Shown here: one piece after another, positions 17,826 to 27,800 of the stretch
How positions within the stretch are numbered: the stretch's first letter is position 1
Layout of the letters: the number at the start of each line of letters is the position of its first letter
Translations under genes and position numbers: made by a program
The notes under the pieces: model-generated
Database searches by the model: none
What the model was told of the DNA's origin: nothing
Seen by the model: only the letters and a program-made list of their open reading frames with translations
Source: RUG100 sp034927505
Lineage (GTDB): Bacteria; Bacillota; Clostridia; Peptostreptococcales; Anaerovoracaceae
DNA: 64,000 nt
Direction: 5' to 3'
NCBI GenBank assembly: GCA_034927505.1
Contig: JAYFPY010000014.1
Location: 62,001 to 126,000, forward strand

Positions 17826-19259
17826 ATGTTCAAAACTTTTAATGAGGCAAAGCAGTTTATTAAGGAAAACGATGTCAAGATGGTCGACTTCATGATGATC
17901 GACCTGAACGGAAGATGGAGACATCTGACAATACCGGCTGGAAGATTCAATGAAGATATCATGACCAGCGGCATCGGATTCGACGGCAGCAATTATGGAT
18001 TTGCACCGGTGGAAAAGAGCGATATGGTATTCATACCGGATCTGTCCACAGCTTATATAGACAAGTTCATGGAGATCAAGACTCTGGCTATGATCGGCGA
18101 CGTGTTCGTTATCGATCTTCCAAAGAACAGGCCTTTCGACCAGGATCCGAGGAATGTGGCAAAGCATGCGGAAGCTTATCTGAAAACTACAGGCATCGCA
18201 GATGAGATGCGGATCGGACCTGAATTCGAATTCCATGTGTTCGATCACGTAAGCTACTCGACGGACGCCAACAAGTCAGGATTCCACATCGATACTCAGC
18301 AGGCTGAGTGGAACAAGGGAAATGACGACGGCGGCAATCTGGCTTATAAGATGGCTCACAAGGCCGGATATCACATGGCTCCGCCTCAGGACGTTCTGTA
18401 CGATTTCAGAAGCCGAGTGACTATGCAGATGGAAGAGCAGGGCATCAAGGTCAAATATCATCACCACGAAGTGGGCGGCCCGGGGCAGCTGGAGATCGAG
18501 ATCGAGTTCGGCGGATTGACGGAGATGGCCGACAAGACGATGATGTCGAAATACATCGTAAAGAATCAGGCAGTGAAGGAAGGAAAGACTGCAACATTCA
18601 TGCCGAAGCCGGTCTTTGATGAAGCCGGAAACGGGATGCACGTGCACATGCATCTTTTCAAAAATGGCGAACCAATCTTCTTCGACAAGGACGGATATTC
18701 ACAGCTTTCCAAGGAAGCTATCTGGTTCATCGGAGGATTGCTGAGACATATAGGAGCTCTCTGCGCGTTCACCAACCCGAGCACCAATTCCTTCAAGAGA
18801 CTGGTTCCCGGATATGAGGCGCCGGTGACGGTAGGATTTGCGACAGCCAACAGGAGTTCCGTTATCAGGATTCCGGCTTATGCAAAGACTCCGAATACAA
18901 AGAGATTCGAACTGAGAAATCCGGACGGCACCTGCAATCCGTACTACGCATATGCAGCTATTTTGATGGCCGGTATCGACGGTATAAAAAATAAGATCGA
19001 TCCGGTTGAAGAAGGAAACGGACCGTACGATTTCAACCTGTACGAATTGTCCGATGAAGAAAAGAAAAAGATCAAGGGATTGCCGAAATCACTTGGATCC
19101 GCTCTCAAAGCTCTGGAAAAAGACCACGATTTCCTCATGGAAGGCGGCGTCTTCCCGAAGAGACTGATCGACATCTGGGTAAAGAACAAGAGAGATGACC
19201 TGCAGAAACACATCGAAATGCCGACGCCGGTAGAATTCGATATGTACTTCGATCTGTAG
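17826..19259 (+). CDS. glnA: Glutamine synthetase, type I
   Basis: ATP-dependent amidation of glutamate to glutamine, the main ammonia entry point and useful in a cell that frees ammonia from methylamines. At 477 aa it is slightly longer than typical GSI-alpha. Active-site blocks include MIDLNGRWR, FDGSNYGF, GPEFEFHVFD, the ATP-site NGMHVHMHLF, SFKRLVPGYEAP and NRSSVIRIP, then RFELRNPDGTCNPYYAYAAILMAG. A possible adenylylation-type Tyr is in NLYELSDEE but regulation cannot be read from that. RBS GGGAGGA precedes ATG. It ends with TAG. It stands alone; no GlnR or PII gene is adjacent. Confidence 0.95.
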   Translation: MFKTFNEAKQFIKENDVKMVDFMMIDLNGRWRHLTIPAGRFNEDIMTSGIGFDGSNYGFAPVEKSDMVFIPDLSTAYIDKFMEIKTLAMIGDVFVIDLPKNRPFDQDPRNVAKHAEAYLKTTGIADEMRIGPEFEFHVFDHVSYSTDANKSGFHIDTQQAEWNKGNDDGGNLAYKMAHKAGYHMAPPQDVLYDFRSRVTMQMEEQGIKVKYHHHEVGGPGQLEIEIEFGGLTEMADKTMMSKYIVKNQAVKEGKTATFMPKPVFDEAGNGMHVHMHLFKNGEPIFFDKDGYSQLSKEAIWFIGGLLRHIGALCAFTNPSTNSFKRLVPGYEAPVTVGFATANRSSVIRIPAYAKTPNTKRFELRNPDGTCNPYYAYAAILMAGIDGIKNKIDPVEEGNGPYDFNLYELSDEEKKKIKGLPKSLGSALKALEKDHDFLMEGGVFPKRLIDIWVKNKRDDLQKHIEMPTPVEFDMYFDL

Positions 19260-19313
19260 GACTGCGGATCAGGTCCGCGAATCCGACCTGCAAGTCCGAT
19301 TTACAAATATGTT

Positions 19314-19352
19314 TTGTGAAATCAACTTGTGAAATCGACTTGTGAATTCGAT
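19314..19352. repeat. Three tandem 13-bp repeats
   Basis: Three adjacent units of consensus TTGTGAAWTCRAY sit just downstream of glnA. No function is apparent; they could be a protein-binding array or slippage product. Confidence 0.7.
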
Positions 19353-19491
19353 TTACAGAGATAAATGATTCCCTCGGCATGTGAGCGGAGTCGATCGAGT
19401 CGACCGATCGGAAGATCAGGGGAAAACGAAAAAATGAAAAAGAATCGTGAAGAAGAAATTGAAAGATTGAGAAGATGAGAGATGAGATGGG

Positions 19492-19568
19492 AGAGCCTGC
19501 GAAAGCAGGCTCTTCATTTATATGGCGCCTCCGGCGCCTGTTCGATCGGAGCGCCCCTGCCGGGGCGC
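19492..19568. repeat. Cluster of GC-rich hairpins after glnA
   Basis: Three consecutive perfect hairpins: AGAGCCTGC-gaaa-GCAGGCTCT (19492-19513, with a stable GAAA tetraloop), GGCGCC-tcc-GGCGCC (19524-19538) and GCGCCCC-tgcc-GGGGCGC (19551-19568). Each is followed by a TTC-rich segment. The first could act as a weak terminator. The DNA from here to 19640 is GC-rich and low in complexity, unlike neighbouring genes. An open frame (19475-19750) across it has biased Arg/Ala content and no motif, and is not called a gene. Confidence 0.65.
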
Positions 19569-19721
19569 GATTCATTTTATGGGAGCGCGCGGGCAGGGCG
19601 CGGTCATTTCAAGGGGAGCGCGCGGTCAGGATCGGCGCGCGAGCGGTTCGGATCGAGAGATGGCATGTTGAAATCAGAGAACGAGAGGTCGGAATCAGAG
19701 AACGAGCATGTAGAAATCGGC

Positions 19722-19765
19722 AAAAGGTGTCTAAAATTGGCATAGTCTGAAATAAGACACCTTTT
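19722..19765. repeat. 44-nt hairpin element (copy A1)
   Basis: AAAAGGTGTCT, a 22-nt loop, and AGACACCTTTT. Member of a family with fixed 22-nt loop beginning AAAA and containing GCAT. Confidence 0.88.
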
Positions 19766-19931
19766 ATTTCCGGATATTTCCTTTTTTGGGTCAATTGCAG
19801 GACTCCTGGCTTTGATTTCTAATTTCTACGGATTTCCATATATTTGTAAATCGCTTGTTTTCAACGTTTGTCGTGCATGCAGGTATTGTTCATGGATTCC
19901 TGACCGCTGATTCAGGCTGCAGCTTTCTAAG

Positions 19932-19975
19932 AAAAGGTGTCTAAAAACGCATACGTTGAATATAAGGCACCTTTT
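19932..19975. repeat. 44-nt hairpin element (copy A2)
   Basis: AAAAGGTGTCT, a 22-nt loop (AAAAACGCATACG..), and AGGCACCTTTT; one G-T wobble in the stem. Confidence 0.88.
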
Positions 19976-20034
19976 GGATTTTGTGCATGGCATGTGTGTC
20001 TGACAGGAGAGCCGGAGGAACGGCCGGAAATCGC

Positions 20035-20078
20035 AAACTGTGTCTAAAAACGCATACGTTGAATATAAGGCACAGTCT
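20035..20078. repeat. 44-nt hairpin element (copy A3, compensated stem)
   Basis: The stem reads CTGTG..CACAG instead of AGGTG..CACCT, so both arms changed together while the 22-nt loop stayed identical to copy A2. Confidence 0.85.
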
Positions 20079-20261
20079 CGTAGCACTTACAAATCTACAG
20101 CAAAGATTGAGGAGCTGCACCACGATTCTGTCATATTTCTACACATCGGCAAATTATGTGAAAATTGCCGATGTGCATTGACGGCCATAGTTGGATAGTG
20201 ATATAATACATATTGGCAAAACTGGATATAATTGCCGATATGTATATTGGAGGGGCAGCAA

Positions 20262-20996
20262 ATGGAAAAGAACAGATTATTGATAAAAGGAATAGATGAG
20301 GATAAGAGTTATACACACAAGGAAATCGTAAGAGAAATGCTGAAGGAAAAACCGGAGATGAGTGAGAATTCGATACAGTGGGTGTTGAATGATCTCTGCA
20401 GGACAGGTCAGATCATTCATGAAGGGTATAACAGCTATATGCTTCCCGGGGATAAAACAAGAGCTGAATATGTTCCACAGTATTCTGACATCGCCTGCGA
20501 ATTGACTGAAAAAATATCCGGCAAATATCCGGCAGTCAAATTTACTGTTTTCGAAACTGCATTGATGAATGATTTTTTGAATCACCTGGTCGCACAGAAT
20601 ACTATATTTGTTCAGTGCGAAAAGGAAATATCGGATTATGTATTCCGTTTTCTTCAGGAAGAAGGATATAAAGATCTGCTGTATAAGCCATCTAAAAAAG
20701 ATTACTATTATTACTGGTCAAAAAACATTATAGTCATAACAGATATGATATCAGAAGCACCTGTCAAATCACATGATGTACATGCGATCACGATAGAAAA
20801 ATTGCTAGTGGATATATACTGTGACAAGATAATAAAGACCTCATACAGCTTGTCAGAATATCCCGTAGTTTTGATGCGCGCTGTCGATATGTATAATGTG
20901 GACTTGACAAGATTATACCGATATGCACGTCGCCGCAACAAGGAAAATGAAATTCGGGCATTGATGGAAAGGGCGCTGGATGATCAGCAGAGATAA
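20262..20996 (+). CDS. AbiEi-like antitoxin/transcriptional regulator (type IV TA, locus 1)
   Basis: A 244-residue protein starting at ATG 20262 with GGAGGGG upstream. The N-terminus (SYTHKEIVREMLKEKPEMSENSIQWVLNDLCRTGQIIHEGYNSYML) is a winged helix-turn-helix; the rest (KFTVFETALMNDFLNHL, IIVITDMISEAPV, HAITIEKLLVDIY, MYNVDLTRLYRYARRR) resembles the AbiEi/DUF6577 antitoxin group. Neutralises the partner nucleotidyltransferase and usually represses the operon. It overlaps the toxin gene by 17 bp. The whole cassette lies between two long direct repeats, so it was probably gained horizontally. Confidence 0.75.
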   Translation: MEKNRLLIKGIDEDKSYTHKEIVREMLKEKPEMSENSIQWVLNDLCRTGQIIHEGYNSYMLPGDKTRAEYVPQYSDIACELTEKISGKYPAVKFTVFETALMNDFLNHLVAQNTIFVQCEKEISDYVFRFLQEEGYKDLLYKPSKKDYYYYWSKNIIVITDMISEAPVKSHDVHAITIEKLLVDIYCDKIIKTSYSLSEYPVVLMRAVDMYNVDLTRLYRYARRRNKENEIRALMERALDDQQR

Positions 20997-22040
20997 TTAT
21001 ACGAGGGATCATATACTTGAGATCAGAAAACAGAGCGGCGCGGATCCTTCTATCATAGAAAGAACTATATTTGCATTTGGCTTGTTAGAGGCGATCCAAA
21101 GAGTTGGACTGCCGTTCGTATTCAAAGGCGGAACATCTCTTATGCTGATTCTCAGCAGACCTATGAGACTGTCAACGGATATCGACATAGTTGTAGAGCC
21201 AGGAACAGATGTTGATTACTATGTAGAGAAAGCCAAAGAAATATTCCCATTTCACGGCATGAAAGAAGACATTCGTTTTGGAGCAAATAAAATAGAAAAA
21301 AGACATTTCCGATTCCTGTTCAAATCACCGCTTACAGGGAAAGACATTCATATATTACTGGATGTTGTTTTTGAAAATGTTCAGTATGCAAAAATAAATG
21401 AGCAGGCTGTGGAAAACGATATGCTGTTGACTGTTGGGAGTCGATAAGTGTTTTGATACCTGACATAAACTGTATCCTTAGGGATAAACTTACAGCTTTT
21501 GCTCCGCATACTACAGGGATACATTTTGATCAGAACAAGGATCTTGAAATAGTCAAGCAGTTTGTCGACTGCTGGTCTTTGTGTCGGGAGATGGATGAAT
21601 TGAAAATAGTATCAGAAACATTTGAGCGTACAGTACAGATCGAGACAGGATATCGAGGATCGGATGCAACACCGTCCGATGTGTTGCGTGATATCATAGA
21701 AGCCTGTATATGTTTGATGGGAAGAGGAAATATCAGGCCGGAAGAATATGCTCATTTCCATGCAGGTATTGGAGGAATACAAGGTCACTTGTTTTCAGGG
21801 AGGATCAACGGCGAGAATGCCGGGCTTCGTGCATGTGAAGTAATGTATCTTGCCGCTTGCATAAGAGCAGGGCATACCAAGTTCCGAAGGATAGAAGAGC
21901 CTGAAAAATACAAGACAGAAAAACTCACATTAAAGAATTCTAAAAAAATAGCATATGTAAGGAATGTGGATCTACAGGCATACGGCTATTTAGTTGAAGC
22001 ATTACGCTTGTCAGATGATATAGATATTCAGCAGAGGTAA
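20980..22040 (+). pseudogene. AbiEii-type nucleotidyltransferase toxin, frameshifted
   Basis: Toxin of the type IV system; AbiEii enzymes transfer nucleotides to target RNAs. The first part (20980-21447) has the nucleotidyltransferase core VFKGGTSLMLI..RLSTDIDIVVEPG. It ends in TAA at 21445. The remainder (LIPDINCILRDKLTAFAPHTTG to the end at 22040) continues the family fold in another frame. Restoring one base near 21440 joins them as ..VGS-SISVLIPDINC... So a 1-nt deletion (or 2-nt insertion) separates the halves. Either the toxin is dead, or this is a sequencing error or programmed shift. No ribosome site precedes the second half. Confidence 0.8.
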
Positions 22041-22107
22041 TGGAAGCGAGCGGTCCGGATCGAGAGATGGCATGTTGAAATCAGAGAACGAGCATGTAGA
22101 AATCGGC

Positions 22108-22151
22108 AAAAGGTGTCTAAAATTGGCATAGCCTGAAATAAGACACCTTTT
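22108..22151. repeat. 44-nt hairpin element (copy B1)
   Basis: Same as copy A1 except one loop base (T to C). Confidence 0.88.
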
Positions 22152-22317
22152 ATTTCCGGATATTTCCTTTTTTGGGTCAATTGCAGGACTCCTGGCTTTG
22201 ATTTCTCATTTCTACGGATTCCCATATATTTGTAAATCGCTTGTTTTCAACGTTTGTCGTGCATGCAGGTATTGTTCATGGCTTACTGACCGCTGATTCA
22301 GGCTGCAGCTTTCTAAG

Positions 22318-22361
22318 AAAAGGTGTCTAAAAACGCATACGTTGAATATAAGGCACCTTTT
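22318..22361. repeat. 44-nt hairpin element (copy B2)
   Basis: Identical to copy A2. Confidence 0.88.
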
Positions 22362-22419
22362 GGATTTTGTGCATGGCATGCTCATGGCAGGAGAGCCGGA
22401 TGACCATAGAGAAATCGAA

Positions 22420-22463
22420 GGACTGTGTACAAAATCGCATATACGTAATATAGTACACGTTTT
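22420..22463. repeat. 44-nt hairpin element (copy B3, diverged)
   Basis: The stem GTGTAC/GTACAC replaces GTGTCT/AGACAC with paired changes in both arms; the loop is still 22 nt with AAAA and GCAT. Confidence 0.75.
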
Positions 22464-22566
22464 GAAAAACCCGAGGGGCCCGCTCGGACCGATCGACACA
22501 GAATCACAAAAAAGGTATTACATCCGGTGCAGAAAATATGTTACGATAAGGGCACCGAGTTGCGAA

Positions 22567-22601
22567 ACGCGTAAGTCCAGGCAGGACCTACGTGTTTTTT
22601 T
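22567..22601 (+). terminator. Terminator-like hairpin in the MFS leader
   Basis: ACGCGTAAGTCC and GGACCTACGTGT pair with one mismatch around a 5-nt loop and end in seven T, only 30 bp before the MFS start. Another possible stem, GGTGC/GGCACC, lies just upstream (~22525-22557). The arrangement looks like an attenuator or riboswitch expression platform, but no known aptamer was recognised. Confidence 0.65.
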
Positions 22602-22631
22602 GTTTTGTGAGACGGAGGGAAAAAATCGATC

Positions 22632-23915
22632 ATGGACAATGAAAAAGAAATTGAAAGAGAAACAGTAGCAAAAGCAGGAGCACAGGCGGAGATCAAACCG
22701 GAGACCCCAACAGCAGGCGGCAAAAAACTGGCGGTCGCGATCCTGTCACTGTCGCTGCTGACGGTGATGGCGGGAGCGGCGGTGGCGCCGGCGCTGAATG
22801 TGATAAAGGAGTATTTCAAGGGGACGGATCAGCTGCTGGTCCAGATGATAATCAGCATACCGGCCATTTTCATAGTGCTGACTAGTCTGGTCTTCTCGGC
22901 GCTGTGCAGGAAATTCAAAACAAAACACCTGCTCATGGCAGGACTGGTTCTGTATACGGCAGGGGGATGCGCGGCGGGAGCGTTCAGCAGTATTTATTTA
23001 GTATTGGCGGCAAGGGCACTGGTCGGGATCGGAGTGGGGATAGTGATGCCAATGTCCACCGGACTTCTGTCATTCTACTTTGCGAAGGACAGGCAGGAAA
23101 TACTAATGGGATATTCCTCGGCAATGAATCAGATGGGTGGCGCAGTTGCCACATTGCTGTCAGGCGTGCTGGCAGCAGTCACATGGAGAGCCGGCTTTCT
23201 AGTCTATCTCATGGGATTGATCAGCATCGTGCTGTGCCTTCGGTTCATGCCCAACGGCCGTATGCAGAAGGAAGAGCACACAGGCGTGCAGGAAAATGAG
23301 TACGCAGCCGGCCGCCCGGACAGATCTGCCACAAAAAAGCCAGAATCGAAAGGAGTATTTAGACGGAATTATCCGTACATAATCGCCATATTCCTCCTCA
23401 TGTTCACTTTCTTCATCTACCCGGCCAACTTTGCCATCGAAACGGCAAAGACCGGGATCATCCCCGAAAAATACGTGGCAGTCATCATGGCTTCCATGGA
23501 TATCGTGGCTTTCTTCGGAGGCCTGGCTTTCGTCCACATAAAGAAAAGCGTGGGGAATATGACGGCATTTCTGGCGCCGGTGCTGTTTCTTACAGGCTAC
23601 CTGCTGCTGGCTTTCACCGCAGGGTGGGCCGGGACGCTGGCCGGGTCGTGGCTGATCGGATTCGCCAACGGGGCCGGCATCCCGTACATAATCTCGGGTG
23701 CCTCCATGAAGAACGGCAAAGCCGCGGCGACTACGGTGATGCCTTTGATTTCGGCGGCCCTGTATCTGGCCTAGTTCGTCACGCCTGTGATACTGTCCGT
23801 GATAAGCCGGGCTTTCGCAGCAAGTGGAGCGGCCCATATCCCGTACTGCACGGCGGCGGCAGCTTCGGCGGTGCTGCTGCTGTGGACATTCACAATAAAA
23901 CGAGAGAGTATTTGA
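22632..23915 (+). CDS. MFS transporter interrupted by in-frame UAG at 23772
   Basis: Major facilitator efflux-type protein. The N-terminal half (GAAVAPALNVIKEYF, LARALVGIGVG with MPMSTGLLSFYF, NQMGGAVATLLSGVL) and C-terminal half are typical. The frame stops at TAG 23772 after LISAALYLA, inside helix 11, but continues in the same frame for 46 codons (FVTPVIL..., a last helix, then TGA 23913). MFS proteins commonly have Gln here (LYLGQFxSP), so a CAG-to-TAG change is the simplest reading. In a Pyl-decoding cell the codon might be partly read through to give a 427-aa protein. Otherwise it is a pseudogene lacking helix 12. GGAGGG is 11 nt before ATG. MFS identity is secure; substrate unknown. 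Confidence 0.85.
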
Positions 23916-23992
23916 AACGATATGATACCGCCTAAGTCGACAAGGTAAATAACCCAAATCTACTTATGAGGTATCATATAAAAATACTCTCT
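23903..23992. repeat. Imperfect long inverted repeat over the MFS gene end
   Basis: AGAGAGTATT and ATATGATACC (23903-23929) pair with GGTATCATAT and AATACTCTCT (23970-23992) around a 40-nt loop that itself has CCTAAGT/ACTTATGAGG complementarity. It has no T-run. It could be a terminal remnant of a mobile element or a bidirectional transcription barrier. Confidence 0.6.
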
Positions 23993-24084
23993 AGAAAAAT
24001 ACTATGCAATTTGTTTCGGTATATGTGACCCCATTCAACATTTGACACAGATTCGTTAAACCCGGGCTCATGAAATTGCAGCTC

Positions 24085-24711
24085 TTACAGTTTAGTGCCC
24101 AGAGCCTTTATCCATTCATCTTTTTTTTCAACAGTGAGGGACAGGCCTGCATCTGCAAACAGCTTTTCCAGATCTTCCTGTCCGGGGATCACCATATCCA
24201 GCATTTCCTTTATTTCATCGTATTTCTCGGGATCCGGGATGTCTTTGTGAGCTTCAAGGATTATGGCCAGATTACCATTTTTCTTCATTACGCGTGAGAT
24301 CTCCTTCATGGCTTTTTTATGATTCTTCCAGTAGTAGAAGGATTCGACGCTGATTATCAGGTCGAAAGAATTGTCTTTGTACGGCAGATCGCATACATCG
24401 CCGTGGATGATCTGCATATGCCTGTGAGTGATGGCGTCTTTATTGTTTTTTTTGGCCATTTTTACGGAATCCTTGGAATAGTCTACACCGAAAAAATGAG
24501 CTTTTTTGTTTTTGTGATACATCATGGACAGTGAATTGCCGCTGCCGCATCCGATGTCCAGGATATCCCGGTATTTTTCGATATCGATCCCGGAAAGCCC
24601 CCATTTTATCAGACCTTTATGGCGGTCATTCATTCTGTTCAGCATCTTTTTCCCCCAAAAACCACGCGGATTGTCAGCTACTTCTGTCATTTTCTTTTTA
24701 GTATAGTTCAT
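24085..24711 (-). CDS. Class I SAM-dependent methyltransferase
   Basis: A 208-aa cytoplasmic enzyme with the SAM-binding motif ILDIGCGSGNSLSMMY near 52, motif II DYSKDSVKMAKK, and a later block DLIISVESFYYWKNHKKAMKEISRVMKKNGNLAIILEAHK. This is the ubiquinone/sterol-type (Methyltransf_11) fold. AGGAGG precedes the ATG and a promoter lies at 24734-24762. The gene is divergent from the large sensor kinase. The acceptor cannot be deduced. Confidence 0.88.
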   Translation of the reverse strand: MNYTKKKMTEVADNPRGFWGKKMLNRMNDRHKGLIKWGLSGIDIEKYRDILDIGCGSGNSLSMMYHKNKKAHFFGVDYSKDSVKMAKKNNKDAITHRHMQIIHGDVCDLPYKDNSFDLIISVESFYYWKNHKKAMKEISRVMKKNGNLAIILEAHKDIPDPEKYDEIKEMLDMVIPGQEDLEKLFADAGLSLTVEKKDEWIKALGTKL

Positions 24712-24733
24712 CGTACACCTCCTGCTTTCTTAT

Positions 24734-24762
24734 ATTATAGCCTGTCCTTTTGTAAATAGCAA
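24734..24762 (-). promoter_or_regulatory. Promoter of the methyltransferase gene
   Basis: On the minus strand TTGCTA and TATAAT are separated by 17 bp, 23 bp before the start codon. Confidence 0.6.
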
Positions 24763-24815
24763 AAATATGTTAAAATGTATGAGTCAGTTATTTTGCACGC
24801 AGCAGGAGGGGTCAG

Positions 24816-27800
24816 ATGGATGAGTGCAGATACGTCAGAGAGGCAATAGAGAAGATAGTTGAGAACAGGGATAAGGATGCGGCAGAAAATTTTTTTGCAG
24901 AAGACATAGTACTATTCGGCGTGAAGAAATCAGGTCCTGTTGCAGGGCGAAACAAAGTCATGGAATACGCAAGGAAGGACCTTATGTCCAATCCCTGCGG
25001 TTTTGATATAATTATAAAAAAAATAGAAAGCGTAGATAATTCCGAAAAGATATCATCAGTGTATCTTGAACTGGCAGCTTCGGCCAAGAATCTGGCTGTG
25101 ATGACAGTTGATATCCGGGCGACAGTTATGGTCAGATCCAACGATGAAGGTGATCTGGAAATATGTGCGATAAATGTATTCCCTCCGGAGTATTCGGAGG
25201 TGGGAGAAAACCTTCTGGCAGATGCAAAACCCTATGATGACGGCAAGAAACCTGTCGGCGGCATAGTTTCTGTAAAAGATGAAGAAGACTATCCCATTTT
25301 GTACATGAATGAAAATTTCAAAAGAATGTTGGATCTGTCCGATGAAGACTACAGAAAACTAAAGGGAAGATCTTTTATGGAACTGGTGTATCCCGATGAC
25401 GTAGATGATCTTTTTTCGACTGTATTTTACGGATCCAGGGAAAACGGTCAGTACAATACGGAATACCGTATCATGAAGAAAAATAACCAGATAATCTGGG
25501 TCAGTGACTGCGGGATACCTCTGCGTGACGATTCCGGGGACGAGATAATATCCTGCATCTGTTTTGATATAACAAGACAAAAAGAGGAAGCTCTGGAAAA
25601 CGAAATGAACAGAGCAATGGCCAATGCTGCCATAGAGCATGCCGGTCTGTATTTCTGGGAAGTCAATTTAATGACAAAAGAAGCCCGGCAGGGATACAAT
25701 TCTGTAAAGAGATACAACCTGCCGCCTGTCATGAAAGACTATCCTGAGTCTTTGTTCAGGAGCGGAGTTGTTGCCGAAGAGAGCATCGAGGCATACAGAG
25801 CGATGCATATAGAATTGGAAAACGGAAAACCGACTGTAGAATCTTCTATCAAGCTGGTAGATCCCAACGGAGAAAAGCACTGGTACAAAGTCAAATATTC
25901 AATAATAAAGTATGAAGGCGGAGAACCGCTCATCGCCCTGGGATCCTCTGAAAGGGCGGATCTGGAAGAGCAGTGGAAACAGGCGTTCATAATTGCCAAC
26001 CGTCAAAGCGATGTGATCACATGGATATACGATATCGAATCCGGAAATATCGAGACGTATGACGATAGCATTATATCAAGAGAACAAGTCCATCCGGACG
26101 ATCAGGCAAAGCTGGATGATATACACAGAGACATAGCGGAAAAAGGAAAAGCGTCAGAGGCGATCATCAGGATGAGGGCAGGAGACAATACTAAATGGCG
26201 CTGGATGAAATTCAGCTATACAGTATTGTTCAATAAGAACGATACCCCACAGAAGGCAATAGGATCGGCTATAGATGTCACAAAAGAAAAAAAGGCGGAA
26301 AGACAGTATAAGAGGGAAATCGAACACAGACGGGTCGTGTCAAAAAATAATGGCGTGTATATACGGGCAAATCTGTCGGAAGACAGGGTCGAAGTGACTT
26401 TCGGCGCCCAGGCCCTCCCGGAAAGTTTAAGGGGAAAGGGTTCGTATTCCGATATGCTGGATAAAATGTCGGAATACATTGAAGGCGCTGAAGAAACGGA
26501 TCGGATGAAGGGTCGACTCGGAATAGAACCTTTGATGGACAGTTTTCATCAGGGGATCAAGAACATACAGGATGAATTTATCGTAGATTACGGCAAGTCT
26601 CCCATGAGGATAGGCGTTACAGCCAGACCTGCGGAAGATGTGTTGACCGCCACGGTAAATGTTGCCATACATTTAGAGGATTTGACCGACGAAAGGCTGG
26701 AGGAGCATCTGGTACATCACGTAATGAATAAAGATTATGATTCTGTGATGGTGGTGGATTCCGCCGCCGGAGAGTACAGAACATATGGAGGCAAAACAAA
26801 CATAGATATACCCACGAAGGGTCCATATACCGAATATATAAGATATTGGAGCGCAATGAGGGTGTCAGGATCGGACAAAGAACGGTTCATCAAGGAAACT
26901 GATCTGGATTTCATTGTTGAAAAGCTGAAACAAAGAGGCGAGCTGGCCATGTACTACAAGGAAGGCCGGGAAGATACGACGCGGCAGAAAAAACTGGTTT
27001 TCAGGAATCTGCAGGATGAAGCAAATAAAATAGTAGTCACTGAAAAAGATATCACAGAAGACTTCAATGATAAACAAAAGCGAAACGAGATCCTTAACAA
27101 GGCCCTGAAAGAAGCTGAAAGAGCAAACAAGGCCAAAAGTGAGTTCCTGTCGAGGATGTCCCATGAAATACGCACACCTATGAACGCGATCATAGGCCTG
27201 ACCACTCTCGCTCAGGGAGAGACGGCAGACATAAATGCCATCAGCAAAGAACTGGACAAAATCAAAGATTCGGCAGAGTTCCTGCTGTCTCTTATAAACG
27301 ATATACTGGACATGAGCCGGATAGACAGCGGAAAGATGGTCCTGACAGAAACATCCTTCAACAGCATGGGCTTTCTGGCGGGAATCAGCACAATAGTTGA
27401 AGCACAGGCAGAGGAAAAGGGGATCGATTTTATAAAAGATTTCAAAAATCCCGATGAACAGTACATGTCGGACAAGGTCAAGCTCCAGCAGGTGCTTTTG
27501 AACATACTCGGCAACGCAGTCAAGTTTACTCCAAAGGGCGGCAGAATAGAACTGAAAGTCAGAAAGCTGACGGATGACGGAGATAAATCTGTAGTAAGAT
27601 TTATGATCATAGACAACGGATGCGGCATCAGCAAAGAATTCATGCCGATGATATTCGATGCTTTCACCCAGGAAGATACCGGCAACATGACAGTATACGG
27701 CGGGACCGGACTGGGGCTTTCCATATGCCTCAGCATAGTAAAACTGATGGGCGGCAACATAAATGTACAGAGCGAGAAGGGCAAAGGATCCACATTCATA

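Larger units (their letters stand above)
19639..20078. repeat. Direct repeat copy 1, left of AbiE island
   Basis: About 350 bp nearly identical, then ~90 bp diverged, to 22046-22463. It contains three 44-nt hairpin elements. The main difference is one extra 21-bp unit (around 19690) in this copy. Together the two copies bracket the AbiE pair. Confidence 0.92.
22046..22463. repeat. Direct repeat copy 2, right of AbiE island
   Basis: Matches 19639-20078 in the same orientation, starting 5 bp after the toxin stop. It includes three hairpin elements, the last (22420-22463) strongly diverged. Confidence 0.92.

Noticed and set aside
19475..19750. Arg-rich ORFs over the hairpin cluster
   Set aside because: Composition follows the GC-rich repeats and the frame runs into the hairpin element; no start signal.
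19722..20078. Hairpin copies as a CRISPR array
   Set aside because: Spacing is irregular, the elements are palindromic with long loops, and no cas genes are present.
20232..20261. Upstream TTG start for the first AbiEi gene
   Set aside because: ATG 20262 has a strong GGAGGGG at proper distance; the TTG has none.
23992..24070. Possible insertion-sequence end downstream of the MFS gene
   Set aside because: A few motifs resemble IS ends, but no transposase remnant or target duplication could be seen.
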